Shown here piece after piece: positions 34,439 through 42,813 of a stretch of 64,000 bases of DNA. The first letter of the stretch is position 1, and each line of letters begins with the position of its first letter. The notes below the pieces were generated by a model that did no database searches, was not told where the DNA came from, and was given only the letters and a program-made list of their open reading frames with translations. The DNA is taken from contig NZ_LFTY01000002.1 of NCBI RefSeq assembly GCF_001078595.1, positions 3,482,862-3,546,861 of the forward strand, written 5' to 3'. The position numbers and the translations under genes are program-made. This stretch comes from Candidatus Rhodobacter oscarellae (GTDB taxonomy: Bacteria; Pseudomonadota; Alphaproteobacteria; Rhodobacterales; Rhodobacteraceae).

Positions 34439-36114
34439 TCCGCTGCGATGGGTTTGGGGGCCGGCTGTTTCGGCTTTGGCTTGGCGCCGTGCTCGTATTT
34501 CTCGAGGAAATCGAGCACCTCTTGGCGGTAGTTGTAGTAATCGGCGTGCTCGAGCAGCGCCTTGCGGGTGCGCGGGCGCGGCAGATCCACATCAACGATC
34601 TTGCCGATGGTGGCCTGCGGCCCGTTGGTCATCATCACCACGCGGTCGGCCAAGAGGATCGCCTCGTCCACGTCATGGGTGACGCAGATGGCAGTCACCT
34701 TGGTGCGCGACCAGACTTCCATCAGCACCTCCTGCAGCTCCCAGCGGGTGAGGCTGTCGAGCATGCCAAAGGGCTCGTCCAGCAGCAGCAGCTTGGGCGA
34801 CAGGGCAAAGGCGCGGGCGATGCCGACGCGCTGCTTCATCCCGTTGGAGAGATCCATCGCGGATTTGTCCATCGCATCGGCCAGCCCGACGCGCTCCAGG
34901 TAGTATTCCACCACGTCCTGGCGCTCGGCCTGGCTGGCCTTGGGATAGACCTTGTCCACCCCGATGGCGACGTTCTGCTTGGCGGTGAGCCAGGGGAACA
35001 GCGAGGGCGACTGGAACACCACCGCGCGTTCCGGGTCGGCGCCCTCGACGTGGTGCCCGTCCAGCACGATCGCGCCCTTAGAGATCTCGTTCAGCCCGGC
35101 GGCCATGGTCAGCACGGTGGACTTGCCGCAGCCGGAATGCCCGATCAGCGAGATGAACTCGCCCTTGTTCATCTTGAAGTCAAAGTCTTCGACCACGGTC
35201 AGGGGCCCCTTGGGCGTGGGGTAGACCTTGTGCAGCTGCGAGAACTCCAGATAGCGCTCGTCGCGCTTGCTCTCGGCGGCCTTGGCCACGGCGCTTGGCA
35301 CGCCATGGATCGGGGTGACGTCCGGCAGGATGCGGGTGCCCTCGATCTTGGCCTCGATGCCCACATCCATGAGGTATTTGGTGACCTCGGCGCGCAGCGT
35401 CTTGAAGCCCTCGTTGTGGTTCATGGCGGTGCGGTCGCGGGGGCGGGCGAGGTCCACGCTGAACTCGGCGCCGAGCGTGCCATCGGGGTTGAGCGCGATG
35501 ATGCGGTCGCCCATCAGGATCGCCTCGTCCACGTCGTTGGTGATCAGCACGCAGGTTTTCTTCTCGGCCTCCCAGATGCCCACGATCTCGTCGGCAAGGT
35601 TGCCGCGGGTGAGCGCGTCAAGCGCGCTGAGCGGCTCGTCCAGCAGCAGGACCTCGGGATTCATCGCCAGGGCGCGGGCCACGTTGACCCGCTGGCGCAT
35701 GCCGCCCGAAAGCTCGGCGGGGCGGCGGCTGGCGGCGTGGCTCAGGCCAACCATGCTGACGTAATGCGCCACCTTCTTGGCGCGCTCCGCCTTGGAGAGC
35801 TTGGGGAACACGGTGTCCACTGCCAGCCCGACATTGCCGCTGACCGTCAGCCAGGGCATCAGCGAGTAGCTCTGAAAGATCACCCCGCGCTCTGGCCCCG
35901 GGCCCTTGATCGGCTGGCCCTTGAAGGTCACCGCGCCCTTGCTTGGCGTGTCCAGACCGGCCATCAGGTTGATCAGCGTGGTCTTGCCGGTGCCCGAGAA
36001 GCCGAGGAAGACCAGGAACTCGCCCTCCTCGACCTTCAGGTTGATGTCCTGCAGCACCGGGGTGGCTTGGTCGCCCTGCCCGAAGCTTTTGTAGGCGTCT
36101 TTGAACTCTAGCAT
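34435..36114 (-). CDS. Nitrate ABC transporter ATP-binding protein with two ATPase domains
   Basis: This 559-residue protein contains two complete ABC ATPase domains. Domain 1 has Walker A GFSGTGKTT (38-46), signature LSGGMRQRVNVARAL and Walker B LLLDEPLSALD. Domain 2, from about residue 280, has GHSGCGKST, LSNGMKQRVGIARAF and LLLDEPFGMLD. In cyanobacteria these functions are split between NrtC (ATPase plus an NrtA-like regulatory domain) and NrtD; here both ATPases are in one chain and the NrtA-like domain is absent. It follows nrtB after six bases and is coupled to the globin. It powers nitrate/nitrite import. Confidence 0.92.
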   Translation of the reverse strand: MLEFKDAYKSFGQGDQATPVLQDINLKVEEGEFLVFLGFSGTGKTTLINLMAGLDTPSKGAVTFKGQPIKGPGPERGVIFQSYSLMPWLTVSGNVGLAVDTVFPKLSKAERAKKVAHYVSMVGLSHAASRRPAELSGGMRQRVNVARALAMNPEVLLLDEPLSALDALTRGNLADEIVGIWEAEKKTCVLITNDVDEAILMGDRIIALNPDGTLGAEFSVDLARPRDRTAMNHNEGFKTLRAEVTKYLMDVGIEAKIEGTRILPDVTPIHGVPSAVAKAAESKRDERYLEFSQLHKVYPTPKGPLTVVEDFDFKMNKGEFISLIGHSGCGKSTVLTMAAGLNEISKGAIVLDGHHVEGADPERAVVFQSPSLFPWLTAKQNVAIGVDKVYPKASQAERQDVVEYYLERVGLADAMDKSAMDLSNGMKQRVGIARAFALSPKLLLLDEPFGMLDSLTRWELQEVLMEVWSRTKVTAICVTHDVDEAILLADRVVMMTNGPQATIGKIVDVDLPRPRTRKALLEHADYYNYRQEVLDFLEKYEHGAKPKPKQPAPKPIAAE

Positions 36115-36120
36115 CTCGGC

Positions 36121-37209
36121 CTACCGGTTATTGGTGAAGGTAAAGAGCGACTGCAGCGCGTACATCACCCGGTCCAGCAGGAAGCCGATGATGCCGATGG
36201 TCAGCACCGCGACCATGATCTTGGCCAGCGACTGGCTGGAGCCGTTCTGGAACTCGTCCCAGACGAACTTGCCCAGGCCGGGGTTCTGCGCCAGCATCTC
36301 GGCGGCGATCAGCACCATCCAGCCCACGCCCAGCGACAGCCGCAGCCCGGTGAAGATCAGCGGCAGCGCCGAGGGCAGCACCAGCTTGGTGATCTTGGTA
36401 TAGGTGTTCATCTTGAGGACCTTGGAGACGTTCACCAGGTCCTTGTCGATGCTCGCCACACCCAGCGCGGTGTTGATCAGCGTCGGCCAAAGCGAGCAGA
36501 GCGTGACCGTGATGGCCGAGATCACAAAGCTCTTGGGCAGCAGGCCATCGTTAGAGGCCGCCAGCGCCGAGACGATCATGGTCACAATCGGCAGCCAGGC
36601 CAGCGGCGAGACGGGCTTGAAGATCTGGATCAGCGGGTTCAGCGCCGCGTTGGCAATCGGCGAAAGCCCCGCCGCGATGCCAAGGGGCACGGCGACCACG
36701 GTGGCGATCATGAAGCCGAAGAACACGGTCTGGATCGAGGTCCAGATCTGCTGGTAATAGGTCGGGGCGCCGGTGAAGGCGCGCGCCTTGGGCTCTTTGC
36801 CCTGGGCGATCAGGCGCTCGTTCAGCTTGGCGACCTTGGCGTCGAACTCGGCCTTCTTGGCGGCCTTGGCCTGGGCGTCCTCGTGCAGGTTCAGCGCCTG
36901 CTCCCAGACCTGCCCGGGGCCGGGAACCGCGCCCAGCGAGGTCTGGACCTGCGGGGCCAGCATGCCCCAAAGCGTAAGGAAGGCCGTGATGGCCAGGATC
37001 GGCACGCCCAGAAGCCGCCAGATCTCGCCCGCCTGCGCGCGCGGATTGTCGCCCGCGGCGGCCTTGAGAACGGGGGTCAGCCAGGACAGCCCCAGAACCT
37101 GGAACCACTTGTCGGCCTTGTTGATGCGGGTGAACAGGCGGGCGCGCCGCGCTTCTTTCTGGGCCTCTTTGGCCTCTGCCGCGGAGAAGTTCGGGTCAAC
37201 AGCGGTCAT
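36121..37209 (-). CDS. nrtB: Nitrate ABC transporter permease NrtB
   Basis: The 362-residue permease has a cytoplasmic N-terminus, a first helix at about residues 65-85, a charged insertion with a coiled-coil look (QAKAAKKAEFDAKVAKLNER), and a C-terminal five-helix permease domain with the loop KVLKMNTYTKITKLVLPSAL. Being longer than many permeases is normal for this alphaproteobacterial form. It should homodimerise and bind the double-ATPase protein encoded next. REP-like palindromes lie just upstream. Confidence 0.92.
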   Translation of the reverse strand: MTAVDPNFSAAEAKEAQKEARRARLFTRINKADKWFQVLGLSWLTPVLKAAAGDNPRAQAGEIWRLLGVPILAITAFLTLWGMLAPQVQTSLGAVPGPGQVWEQALNLHEDAQAKAAKKAEFDAKVAKLNERLIAQGKEPKARAFTGAPTYYQQIWTSIQTVFFGFMIATVVAVPLGIAAGLSPIANAALNPLIQIFKPVSPLAWLPIVTMIVSALAASNDGLLPKSFVISAITVTLCSLWPTLINTALGVASIDKDLVNVSKVLKMNTYTKITKLVLPSALPLIFTGLRLSLGVGWMVLIAAEMLAQNPGLGKFVWDEFQNGSSQSLAKIMVAVLTIGIIGFLLDRVMYALQSLFTFTNNR

Positions 37210-37238
37210 GGAGCATGCCTTCGCTTTTGTGGAGACGG

Positions 37239-37302
37239 GGGCGGGACAAGTCCCGCCCTACGGTTGTTGCGCGAGCTTTGTAGGGCGGGACTTGTCCCGC
37301 CC
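37239..37302. repeat. Paired REP-like palindromes between nrtA and nrtB
   Basis: Two 20-bp palindromes, GGGCGGGACAAGTCCCGCCC at 37239-37258 and GGGCGGGACTTGTCCCGCCC at 37283-37302, stand 24 bases apart and with their TA flanks form one larger inverted repeat (GTAGGGCGGGAC on one side). They fill the gap after the nrtA stop. Such paired elements can stabilise the upstream mRNA or block transcription, giving more NrtA than NrtB. Confidence 0.8.
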
Positions 37303-37316
37303 TTGCTTCGCTTTGC

Positions 37317-38684
37317 TTAGCCCTGTATCTCGGTGCCCACGACGATCTGCTCGCCGCGCAGCCCGATGGGCAGGCTCTCAAGGTAGGCGTTCGGCTGGGT
37401 CCCGTCATAGGGGATGCCGTCGATGATATCCTCGGCCGGGGTCACATCCTTGTAGCCGGTGCTGTCCCAGGGGAAGTCGACCTCAGAGGCATAGCCCTCG
37501 TCCACCACCAGGCGCGCGGCCTCCAGGTAGATATCCGGGCGGTACACCTTCTTGGCGACCTCGTCATACCAGGCGTCCGACTTCGGCTCGGCGATCTGGC
37601 CCCAGCGGCGCATCTGCGTCAGGTACCACACGGCGTCCGAGTAGAACGGGTAAGTCGCGTTGTAGCGGAAGAACACGTTGAAGTCCGGGATGTCGCGCTT
37701 GTCGCCCTTCTCGAACTCGAAGAAGCCGGTCATCGAGTTGGCGATCACGTCGTAATCGGCGCCCACATATTCGGGCCGCGACAGGATCTCCACCGCCGCG
37801 GGGCGGTTGGCGTTGTCGTTCTCGTCCAGCCAGATCGCGGCGCGGATCAGCGCCTTGGTCAGGGCCAGCGTGGTGTTGGGGTACTTCTCGGCGAACTCAT
37901 TGGTGATGCCAAAGACCTTCTCGGGGTTGTTCTTCCAGAGCTGGTAGTCGGTGATCACCGGCACGCCGATGCCTTTGAACACGGCCTGCTGGTTCCAGGG
38001 CTCGCCCACGCAGTAGCCGTAGATCGTGCCGGCCTCCAAGGTGGCGGGCATCTGCGGCGGCGGGGTCACCGAAAGCAGCACGTCGGCGCCGATCTGGCCC
38101 GAGATGTTCTCGGGCGAGTAGTAGCCCGGGTGCAGGCCGCCGGCGGCCAGCCAGTAGCGCAGCTCGTAGTTATGGGTGGAGACCGGGAACACCATGCCCA
38201 TGTTGAAGGGCTTGCCCGCGTCCTTGAACTCTTCGACCACCGGCTTCAGCGCCGATGCAGAGATCGGGTGCTGCGGGCGGCCATCGTCCATCGAGGGGAT
38301 ATGCGGGCGCATCTTGTCCCAGATCTCGTTTGAGACGGTGATGCCGTTGCCGTTCAGGTCCATCGAGAAGGGCGTGATGATATGCGCCTCGGTGCCGAAG
38401 CCGATCGTCGCCGCCAGCGGCTGACCGGCCAGCATATGCGCGCCGTCAAGCTGCCCGTCGATCACGCCGTCCAGCAGCACCTTCCAGTTCGCCTGGGCTT
38501 CAAGCGTCACGAACAGGCCCTCGTCCAGGAAGTAGCCTTGCTCGTAGGCCACCGCCAGCGGGGCCATGTCCGTCAGCTTAATGAAGCCAAAGGTCAGTTC
38601 GTCTTTCTCAAGGTCCAAAAGTTCCGCCGACGCGCTTGTCGCAAGCGCGGCTGACAGCACCAGACCGGATACTAGGTTTCTCAT
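37317..38684 (-). CDS. nrtA: Nitrate-binding protein NrtA
   Basis: The 455-residue periplasmic protein has a signal peptide ([19 protein letters not shown]) and the NrtA/CmpA-family start [20 protein letters not shown], with [20 protein letters not shown] forming the anion pocket region. I chose ATG 38682-38684, which has AAGGAA upstream; the open frame reaching 38981 would read through the leader terminator and is unlike the family. It delivers nitrate/nitrite to NrtB. It is the first gene of the operon controlled by the ANTAR leader. Confidence 0.93.
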   Translation of the reverse strand: MRNLVSGLVLSAALATSASAELLDLEKDELTFGFIKLTDMAPLAVAYEQGYFLDEGLFVTLEAQANWKVLLDGVIDGQLDGAHMLAGQPLAATIGFGTEAHIITPFSMDLNGNGITVSNEIWDKMRPHIPSMDDGRPQHPISASALKPVVEEFKDAGKPFNMGMVFPVSTHNYELRYWLAAGGLHPGYYSPENISGQIGADVLLSVTPPPQMPATLEAGTIYGYCVGEPWNQQAVFKGIGVPVITDYQLWKNNPEKVFGITNEFAEKYPNTTLALTKALIRAAIWLDENDNANRPAAVEILSRPEYVGADYDVIANSMTGFFEFEKGDKRDIPDFNVFFRYNATYPFYSDAVWYLTQMRRWGQIAEPKSDAWYDEVAKKVYRPDIYLEAARLVVDEGYASEVDFPWDSTGYKDVTPAEDIIDGIPYDGTQPNAYLESLPIGLRGEQIVVGTEIQG

Positions 38685-38731
38685 TTGTATTTCCTTCTGC
38701 GGGCTGCCTGGATTCAGCAGCACGGAACAAC

Positions 38732-38796
38732 AAAAAAAGCCGCACGACCGAACCACGCGCGGGAGGAGGATGCGCATTAGGTCCGGTCGAGCGGCT
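38732..38796 (-). terminator. Leader intrinsic terminator before nrtA (attenuator)
   Basis: On the leftward transcript the arm AGCCGCUCGACCG (38784-38796) pairs with CGGUCGUGCGGCU (38738-38750) with one mismatch, followed directly by a run of seven U (38732-38738). This is a strong Rho-independent terminator about 50 bases before the nrtA start. Its 5' arm overlaps the second ANTAR hairpin, so the two structures exclude each other. Confidence 0.88.
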
Positions 38797-38846
38797 TTGC
38801 TCGGGTCGCCCACTTGGGAGAAATTCGTAAAGAGCGCCATTGCTCT
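38788..38846 (-). promoter_or_regulatory. Two-hairpin ANTAR target in the nrtA leader
   Basis: Read on the leftward transcript, hairpin 1 is AGAGC-AAUGGC-GCUCU (38831-38846) and hairpin 2 is CGAGC-AAAGCC-GCUCG (38788-38803). Each has a 5-bp stem and a six-base loop with A at loop position 1 and G at position 4, which is the published consensus for RNAs bound by ANTAR antiterminators. Hairpin 2 shares bases with the 5' arm of the downstream terminator. NasT, encoded upstream, is the expected binder; it would hold the hairpins and let transcription enter nrtA. Confidence 0.85.
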
Positions 38847-38943
38847 CGATAAACAACATGCCGGACGGGGGCCGGGCTTCAAAGAGTCTTGGGCCAACTT
38901 TCTGCGGCGCAGCAACCTGAGGCCCGGTTTGCCTGGAATTTCA

Positions 38944-40119
38944 TCACTTGCGCGCCAAAGGATCGAAAATTTGACCATCAAAAAATCGGTTCTCGGCCAG
39001 AATCAGTCGCCCCCCAACAGAGGCCACGCCGGTCTCTTCCGGATTCGCGCCCTCTACTTTTGACGACGCGCTCGGCAAAACGGCCCCGATGTCACCAAGG
39101 TGCTGCCGATACAGGTCCGAGCGGAAGACGGCCTGCGCTTGGTCCATCGCCTGAATGCGGTCCAGGCCCAGCCGGCTGGCCATCCGGTCAGCGATCCAGG
39201 CCGCCTGGCTCTTCCATGGAAAGGTCGCCGCGCCCTCGTAGAACTCGACGAAGTTCGCGCATTTGCGGGTCTCGCCATCGGGATTGATCACCAGCCTGCC
39301 CTGAAACGCGCGGTCGATGATGTCGGGCGCGATGTCGAGATACTCTGATCTTGCGAGCAGCTCCGAGGCGGTCGTGTTCAGCCCGCCGCGCCCCAACCAC
39401 CGGCTGGCCTTCCAGACCGCGCGCATCAAACGGGCCGCCAGGTCCGGCTCTTCCTCTGCCCAGCGCGTGCGAACGGCCAGAACTTTCTCTGGCGCAAAGC
39501 TCCAGATCGCGCGGCCCGGCAAGAGCAGCGCGCCGGTGCCGTTCTCTACCGCAATCGAGCCCCAAGGCTCGCCGACGCAGAACGCGTCAATCTCGCCCGC
39601 CTCAATCGCATGCGCCATCAGGGGCGGCGGGACGGTGCGGATTTCGACATTCTGCGGCGCCGGTAGGCCGGAGGCGGACAGCCAGCAATAGAGCAGCTCG
39701 GCATGCATCGAGAATGGGAACGGCACGCCGATGCGCAACCGCCCCTTGGCGGCATCAATCAACGCGGTCCCGGCTTTTGTGGCGTCGCAGAAGGCAAAGT
39801 CGTGGCCCTGATCGGCGAGCCGCAGCGCCAGGTCCTGGCTCACCCCAATCACGTTGCCGTTCACAGACAGAACCATAAGGGCCGATATGGGCGACGCAAC
39901 GCCGCCAATTCCAAGCGCCATGGCGACGGGCACCGGGGCCAGCATATGCGCCGCATCGACCCGTCCGAACGCCAGCATATCCCTCAGCGTCGCCCAGGAG
40001 GGCGCGCGCACGAGATCCAGGGTCAGCCCCTCCTCGCGGTCGAACCCCATATAAGAGGCGACGATCAGCGGCGCCGCGTCCACCAGCGGGACGTATCCAA
40101 TCTTAAGGCGCGTATTCAT
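38944..40119 (-). CDS. nasS: NasS nitrate/nitrite sensor
   Basis: The 391-residue protein is homologous to NrtA ([36 protein letters not shown]) but has no signal peptide, so it stays in the cytoplasm. In Azotobacter and Paracoccus, NasS binds NasT when nitrate and nitrite are absent and releases it when they are present. Its ATG overlaps the nasT stop (ATGA). The nrtA leader starts just after its stop codon. Confidence 0.92.
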   Translation of the reverse strand: MNTRLKIGYVPLVDAAPLIVASYMGFDREEGLTLDLVRAPSWATLRDMLAFGRVDAAHMLAPVPVAMALGIGGVASPISALMVLSVNGNVIGVSQDLALRLADQGHDFAFCDATKAGTALIDAAKGRLRIGVPFPFSMHAELLYCWLSASGLPAPQNVEIRTVPPPLMAHAIEAGEIDAFCVGEPWGSIAVENGTGALLLPGRAIWSFAPEKVLAVRTRWAEEEPDLAARLMRAVWKASRWLGRGGLNTTASELLARSEYLDIAPDIIDRAFQGRLVINPDGETRKCANFVEFYEGAATFPWKSQAAWIADRMASRLGLDRIQAMDQAQAVFRSDLYRQHLGDIGAVLPSASSKVEGANPEETGVASVGGRLILAENRFFDGQIFDPLARK

Positions 40120-40700
40120 GAAAGAAGATCCGCAGCCGTGACGAGAGCTGCAGAGATCTCGGATATCTTCTTGCCCTGATCCATCGCCGTCTTGCGCAGC
40201 AGCCCATAGGCCTCGTCCTCGCTGAGCCCGCGGTTCTTCATCAAAAGGCCCTTGGCGCGATCCAGGGTCTTGCGCTCTTCCAGGGCCCGCTTGGTTTCGT
40301 CCAGCTCGTTGCGCATGCGCCGGAACATCTGGAACCGCGCGATGGCGGCGGACAGGACCGGGCGGATCCGATCCGCCCGCAGGTTGTCGACCACATAGGC
40401 AGAGACCCCCGCCTCGATGGCGGCCTGGGTCAGCCGGTCGTCGCTTTCGTCCACGAACATCGCAACCGGGCGCTCCATCGGGGCCGTGGCGAGGGTCAGC
40501 TCTTCGATCGTGTCCCGGGTCGGGCTGGTGAGATCAACCAGCACCACGTCCGGGTTCCGCTCGGCGATCCTGCGGGCCAAACCGGAGACCTCCGAGATCA
40601 CCTGGATGTCGTGATCGCCAAGCTCGGCGAGGCTGTCGACGATCATCAACGCCCGATCCTGGACCTCCTCGACGACAAGTATGGAAAGCGGCTTGGCCAT
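40116..40700 (-). CDS. nasT: NasT ANTAR-domain antiterminator
   Basis: The 194-residue protein has an N-terminal receiver-like domain (acidic E11/E12 and D56 in VVLVDLTSP) and a C-terminal ANTAR RNA-binding domain from about residue 130 (RNELDETKRALEERKTLDRA, GLLMKNRGLSEDEAYGLLRK). It is expected to bind the two-hairpin leader before nrtA and prevent termination. Encoded directly before nasS and in the same direction as the nitrate operon. Its promoter must lie in the region upstream of 40700. Confidence 0.93.
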   Translation of the reverse strand: MAKPLSILVVEEVQDRALMIVDSLAELGDHDIQVISEVSGLARRIAERNPDVVLVDLTSPTRDTIEELTLATAPMERPVAMFVDESDDRLTQAAIEAGVSAYVVDNLRADRIRPVLSAAIARFQMFRRMRNELDETKRALEERKTLDRAKGLLMKNRGLSEDEAYGLLRKTAMDQGKKISEISAALVTAADLLS

Positions 40701-41047
40701 GGCATTGTGGGTGGCGCATCGACCTGTGCGGCAAAAGCGGATTCGAGAGCGGCGCGGCGCGCGGAGGGGATGCTTTGCTCGTGGAGCCTATCTTCTGGTC
40801 GTTCTGATCGTCTTTTGAGCATTCCATGGGTGTGCCGCCGGCAACTGGCCCGCAGCCTCCCTGAGAGAAGCCCGGAACATGGCTTGTCGCTTCGATGTGC
40901 TGACCTGGTTCGGGGGGCCAGCGTCACTGGGCCTGGAGGCGGCGGGTATTGGGAGGATCGCGGCTACGAATGGTACGCCGGAATTTAATGCCAACGTGAC
41001 GCCACGGCACTTGCAACTCAATCGCGCCGCGAACCGTTTTGCTGTCA
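40701..41047. other. Non-coding region between nasT and the next operon
   Basis: These 347 bases separate the divergent nasT and 41048 genes and must hold both promoters. Short open frames here are not gene-like. I found no strong dyad, repeat or clear -35/-10 pair that I would defend. Confidence 0.5.
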
Positions 41048-41593
41048 ATGCAACAAAAAGGGAAAGTTGTGAGCTTCTTTGCCCGCCTTAAAGTGCTGGT
41101 CCGACGCCTAAGGCCCGGGCGGCCCTCAACGCAAGGGTCCGAGCCCAACCTGGAGGCGGCGGCGCCCCTGGTGGGGCTGCTGGATGAGGCGGAGCCCCTG
41201 CCAGATCTGTTCGCGCGGATTGAACGCCAGCTCGACGCAGAGATGCCGGCCGCCCCGCAAAGGCCGCAGCCCGCCGGGGTTCGACGGGAGCTCGCCATTC
41301 TGGGGTTGGGGCTTTTTCTGGGGGTGGCCGTGGCGGCGCTCGTCACGCTCGGCCTGCCCCCCCGGCAGCAGATCGTTGCCCGCCCAGCGCCAACTGTGGT
41401 ATGGTCGACCCTGGGGGAGGTCACTTTGCATGGCCGGGATTTGCGCGCCTTCGTGCGGGCGAGATGTCGTGGATACACGCATTTCTATATTACGATGCAC
41501 GGATATGCCGATCCTCAAAGCGCGGGCGATGGCGTTGCAGAGGTCCCGCTGATGAACCCCGGAGAACAAATTCTGATGGAGTGCAACTTTTAG
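41048..41593 (+). CDS. Single-pass membrane protein with anti-sigma-like cytoplasmic motif
   Basis: I do not recognise a named family. The roughly 181-residue product has a basic N-terminus, a helix EAEPLPDLFARIERQLD (residues 47-63), one membrane helix (81-103) and a short periplasmic tail with two cysteines. The helix closely matches EAEPPKGLFDAIEAELD in the ChrR-like protein two genes downstream; in ECF anti-sigma proteins such a segment sits between the sigma-binding part and the rest. This suggests a membrane anti-sigma or co-regulator of the sigma factor encoded next. GTG 41069, after GGGAAAG, is an alternative start. Confidence 0.6.
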   Translation: MQQKGKVVSFFARLKVLVRRLRPGRPSTQGSEPNLEAAAPLVGLLDEAEPLPDLFARIERQLDAEMPAAPQRPQPAGVRRELAILGLGLFLGVAVAALVTLGLPPRQQIVARPAPTVVWSTLGEVTLHGRDLRAFVRARCRGYTHFYITMHGYADPQSAGDGVAEVPLMNPGEQILMECNF

Positions 41594-41699
41594 CACCTGA
41601 GGTCCGTAATGTTGAGAAACATGACCAGTGAAGGGACAAACCGTGGGTGTAACCAAGTTGGTGCCCAAATCGCAACGCATCAGGAACGCGACGGGTAGA

Positions 41700-42242
41700 A
41701 TGTGTGCGGCAGAGCAATCCAGACAGATGTCAGAGTTGCTGCAGAGCTGCGCAATCGGGGATCGAGGAGCGTTTCGTCGATTTTATGACATAAGTGCGCG
41801 CTATGTTTTCGGTATCGTCCTAGGCATCCTCAGGGATCGCGAAATGGCAAATGATGTGGCGCAGGAGACATTTGTGCGCATCTGGAAGCGGGCGGATCAG
41901 TTTGACGCCAAGTTCGGCAACCCGCTGGCCTGGATAGGCTCTATCGCGCGCAACTGCGCCATCGACCGGCTGCGCTCGGAACGCGCGCGCGGCTTTGTGG
42001 AATTCACTGATGAGGTGCCGGATATCCGCCTAGGAAGCGACCCTGCGGACATGACGATTGACTCGATGGTGATCCGCCGGTTGATGCAGGATTTGCGACC
42101 TGAGTATCAAAGGGCACTGATGCTTTGCTATTTTCAGGGCTACACTTACAAAGAACTGGCGAGTGTTCTAGATATACCCGTTGGGACCGCCAAAAGTTGG
42201 GTCAGACGCGGACTTGCCGCACTAAAGGAAGCGATGCAATGA
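41700..42242 (+). CDS. ECF-family RNA polymerase sigma factor (RpoE/ChrR-type module)
   Basis: The product of about 180 residues has sigma region 2 (LGILRDREMANDVAQETFVR and IWKRADQF) and region 4 (YKELASVLDIPVGTAKSWVR). It is coupled by ATGA to a ChrR-like gene, as in RpoE/ChrR pairs. The start is uncertain: ATG 41700 leaves a short non-conserved leader, and GTG 41628 or ATG near 41727 are possible. It probably directs transcription of nearby promoters, perhaps those of the secretion island, but no matching promoter motif could be confirmed. Confidence 0.88.
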   Translation: MCAAEQSRQMSELLQSCAIGDRGAFRRFYDISARYVFGIVLGILRDREMANDVAQETFVRIWKRADQFDAKFGNPLAWIGSIARNCAIDRLRSERARGFVEFTDEVPDIRLGSDPADMTIDSMVIRRLMQDLRPEYQRALMLCYFQGYTYKELASVLDIPVGTAKSWVRRGLAALKEAMQ

Positions 42243-42754
42243 AAAGAACACACATGCATCTTGGAACCGAGATCTTTGAGGCGGCGTTTAAGACCTCCGA
42301 CACACATCTGCCGGGCACCCGTCCGGACCTCGCTGCCGACACACAGCTGATGGCCGAGCAATTCGCGCCTCTGCTCAAAAGCTTCCCAGAGGCGGAACCG
42401 CCAAAGGGCTTGTTTGACGCCATCGAGGCAGAACTTGACGGGCTAGAGGCCGAACCCACCCAAAGCCTGCGGGCCGATGAAGGGGAATGGGTGCAGCGCT
42501 CGGATAAGGTGTGGAAGAAAGTTCTGGCGACCGATGAGGTTTCGGGCCGCTCGACCTATCTGCTACGATGCCTGCCCGGGGCGTCGATCAAGCCGCATCT
42601 GCACGAGCGCGCTGAGCATATTTTCGTTGTAGAGGGCGAGCTTTGGATGAACGGCAAGCAGTTCTTGGCAGGCGATGCGCAGATTTCGCCGCCCCTTAGC
42701 GAGCACGCCGAAATCACCATGCCCAACGGCTGTCTTGTATTGGTCAGCGTCTGA
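42239..42754 (+). CDS. ChrR-like cupin anti-sigma protein lacking the usual zinc motif
   Basis: The 171-residue protein has a linker helix (51-67) and a C-terminal cupin domain with candidate metal ligands H120, H122, E126 and H156 (in PHLHERAEHIFVVEGE and SEHAEI). Classical ChrR binds its sigma factor through an N-terminal domain with an HxxxCxxC zinc site; that motif is absent here. ATGA overlap with the sigma gene strongly supports a regulatory partnership. Regulation by metal or oxidant binding at the cupin is plausible but not shown. Confidence 0.8.
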   Translation: MKRTHMHLGTEIFEAAFKTSDTHLPGTRPDLAADTQLMAEQFAPLLKSFPEAEPPKGLFDAIEAELDGLEAEPTQSLRADEGEWVQRSDKVWKKVLATDEVSGRSTYLLRCLPGASIKPHLHERAEHIFVVEGELWMNGKQFLAGDAQISPPLSEHAEITMPNGCLVLVSV

Positions 42755-42778
42755 GGAACTCACAGACCTACACCCAAA

Positions 42779-42813
42779 CCCTGCCGCGGTCCTTGAGGAT
42801 TTGAGCGGCAGGG
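42779..42813. terminator. Hairpin between convergent chrR-like and gspO genes
   Basis: CCCTGCCGC (42779-42787) and GCGGCAGGG (42805-42813) form a perfect 9-bp stem with a 17-base loop, ending directly at the gspO stop. It serves both converging transcripts by position; no strong T-tract is present. Confidence 0.55.

Noticed and set aside
34489-36111. 540-codon rightward open frame opposite the double ATPase gene
   Set aside because: The leftward frame has all ABC motifs twice; the antisense product shows no recognisable motif.
38685-38981. N-terminal extension of NrtA to 38981
   Set aside because: It translates the leader hairpins and terminator and overlaps nasS; the ATG at 38684 yields a signal peptide.
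40701-41047. ECF-type promoter before the 41048 gene
   Set aside because: GGAATT-like bases are present but no matching -10 element at the right distance could be defended.
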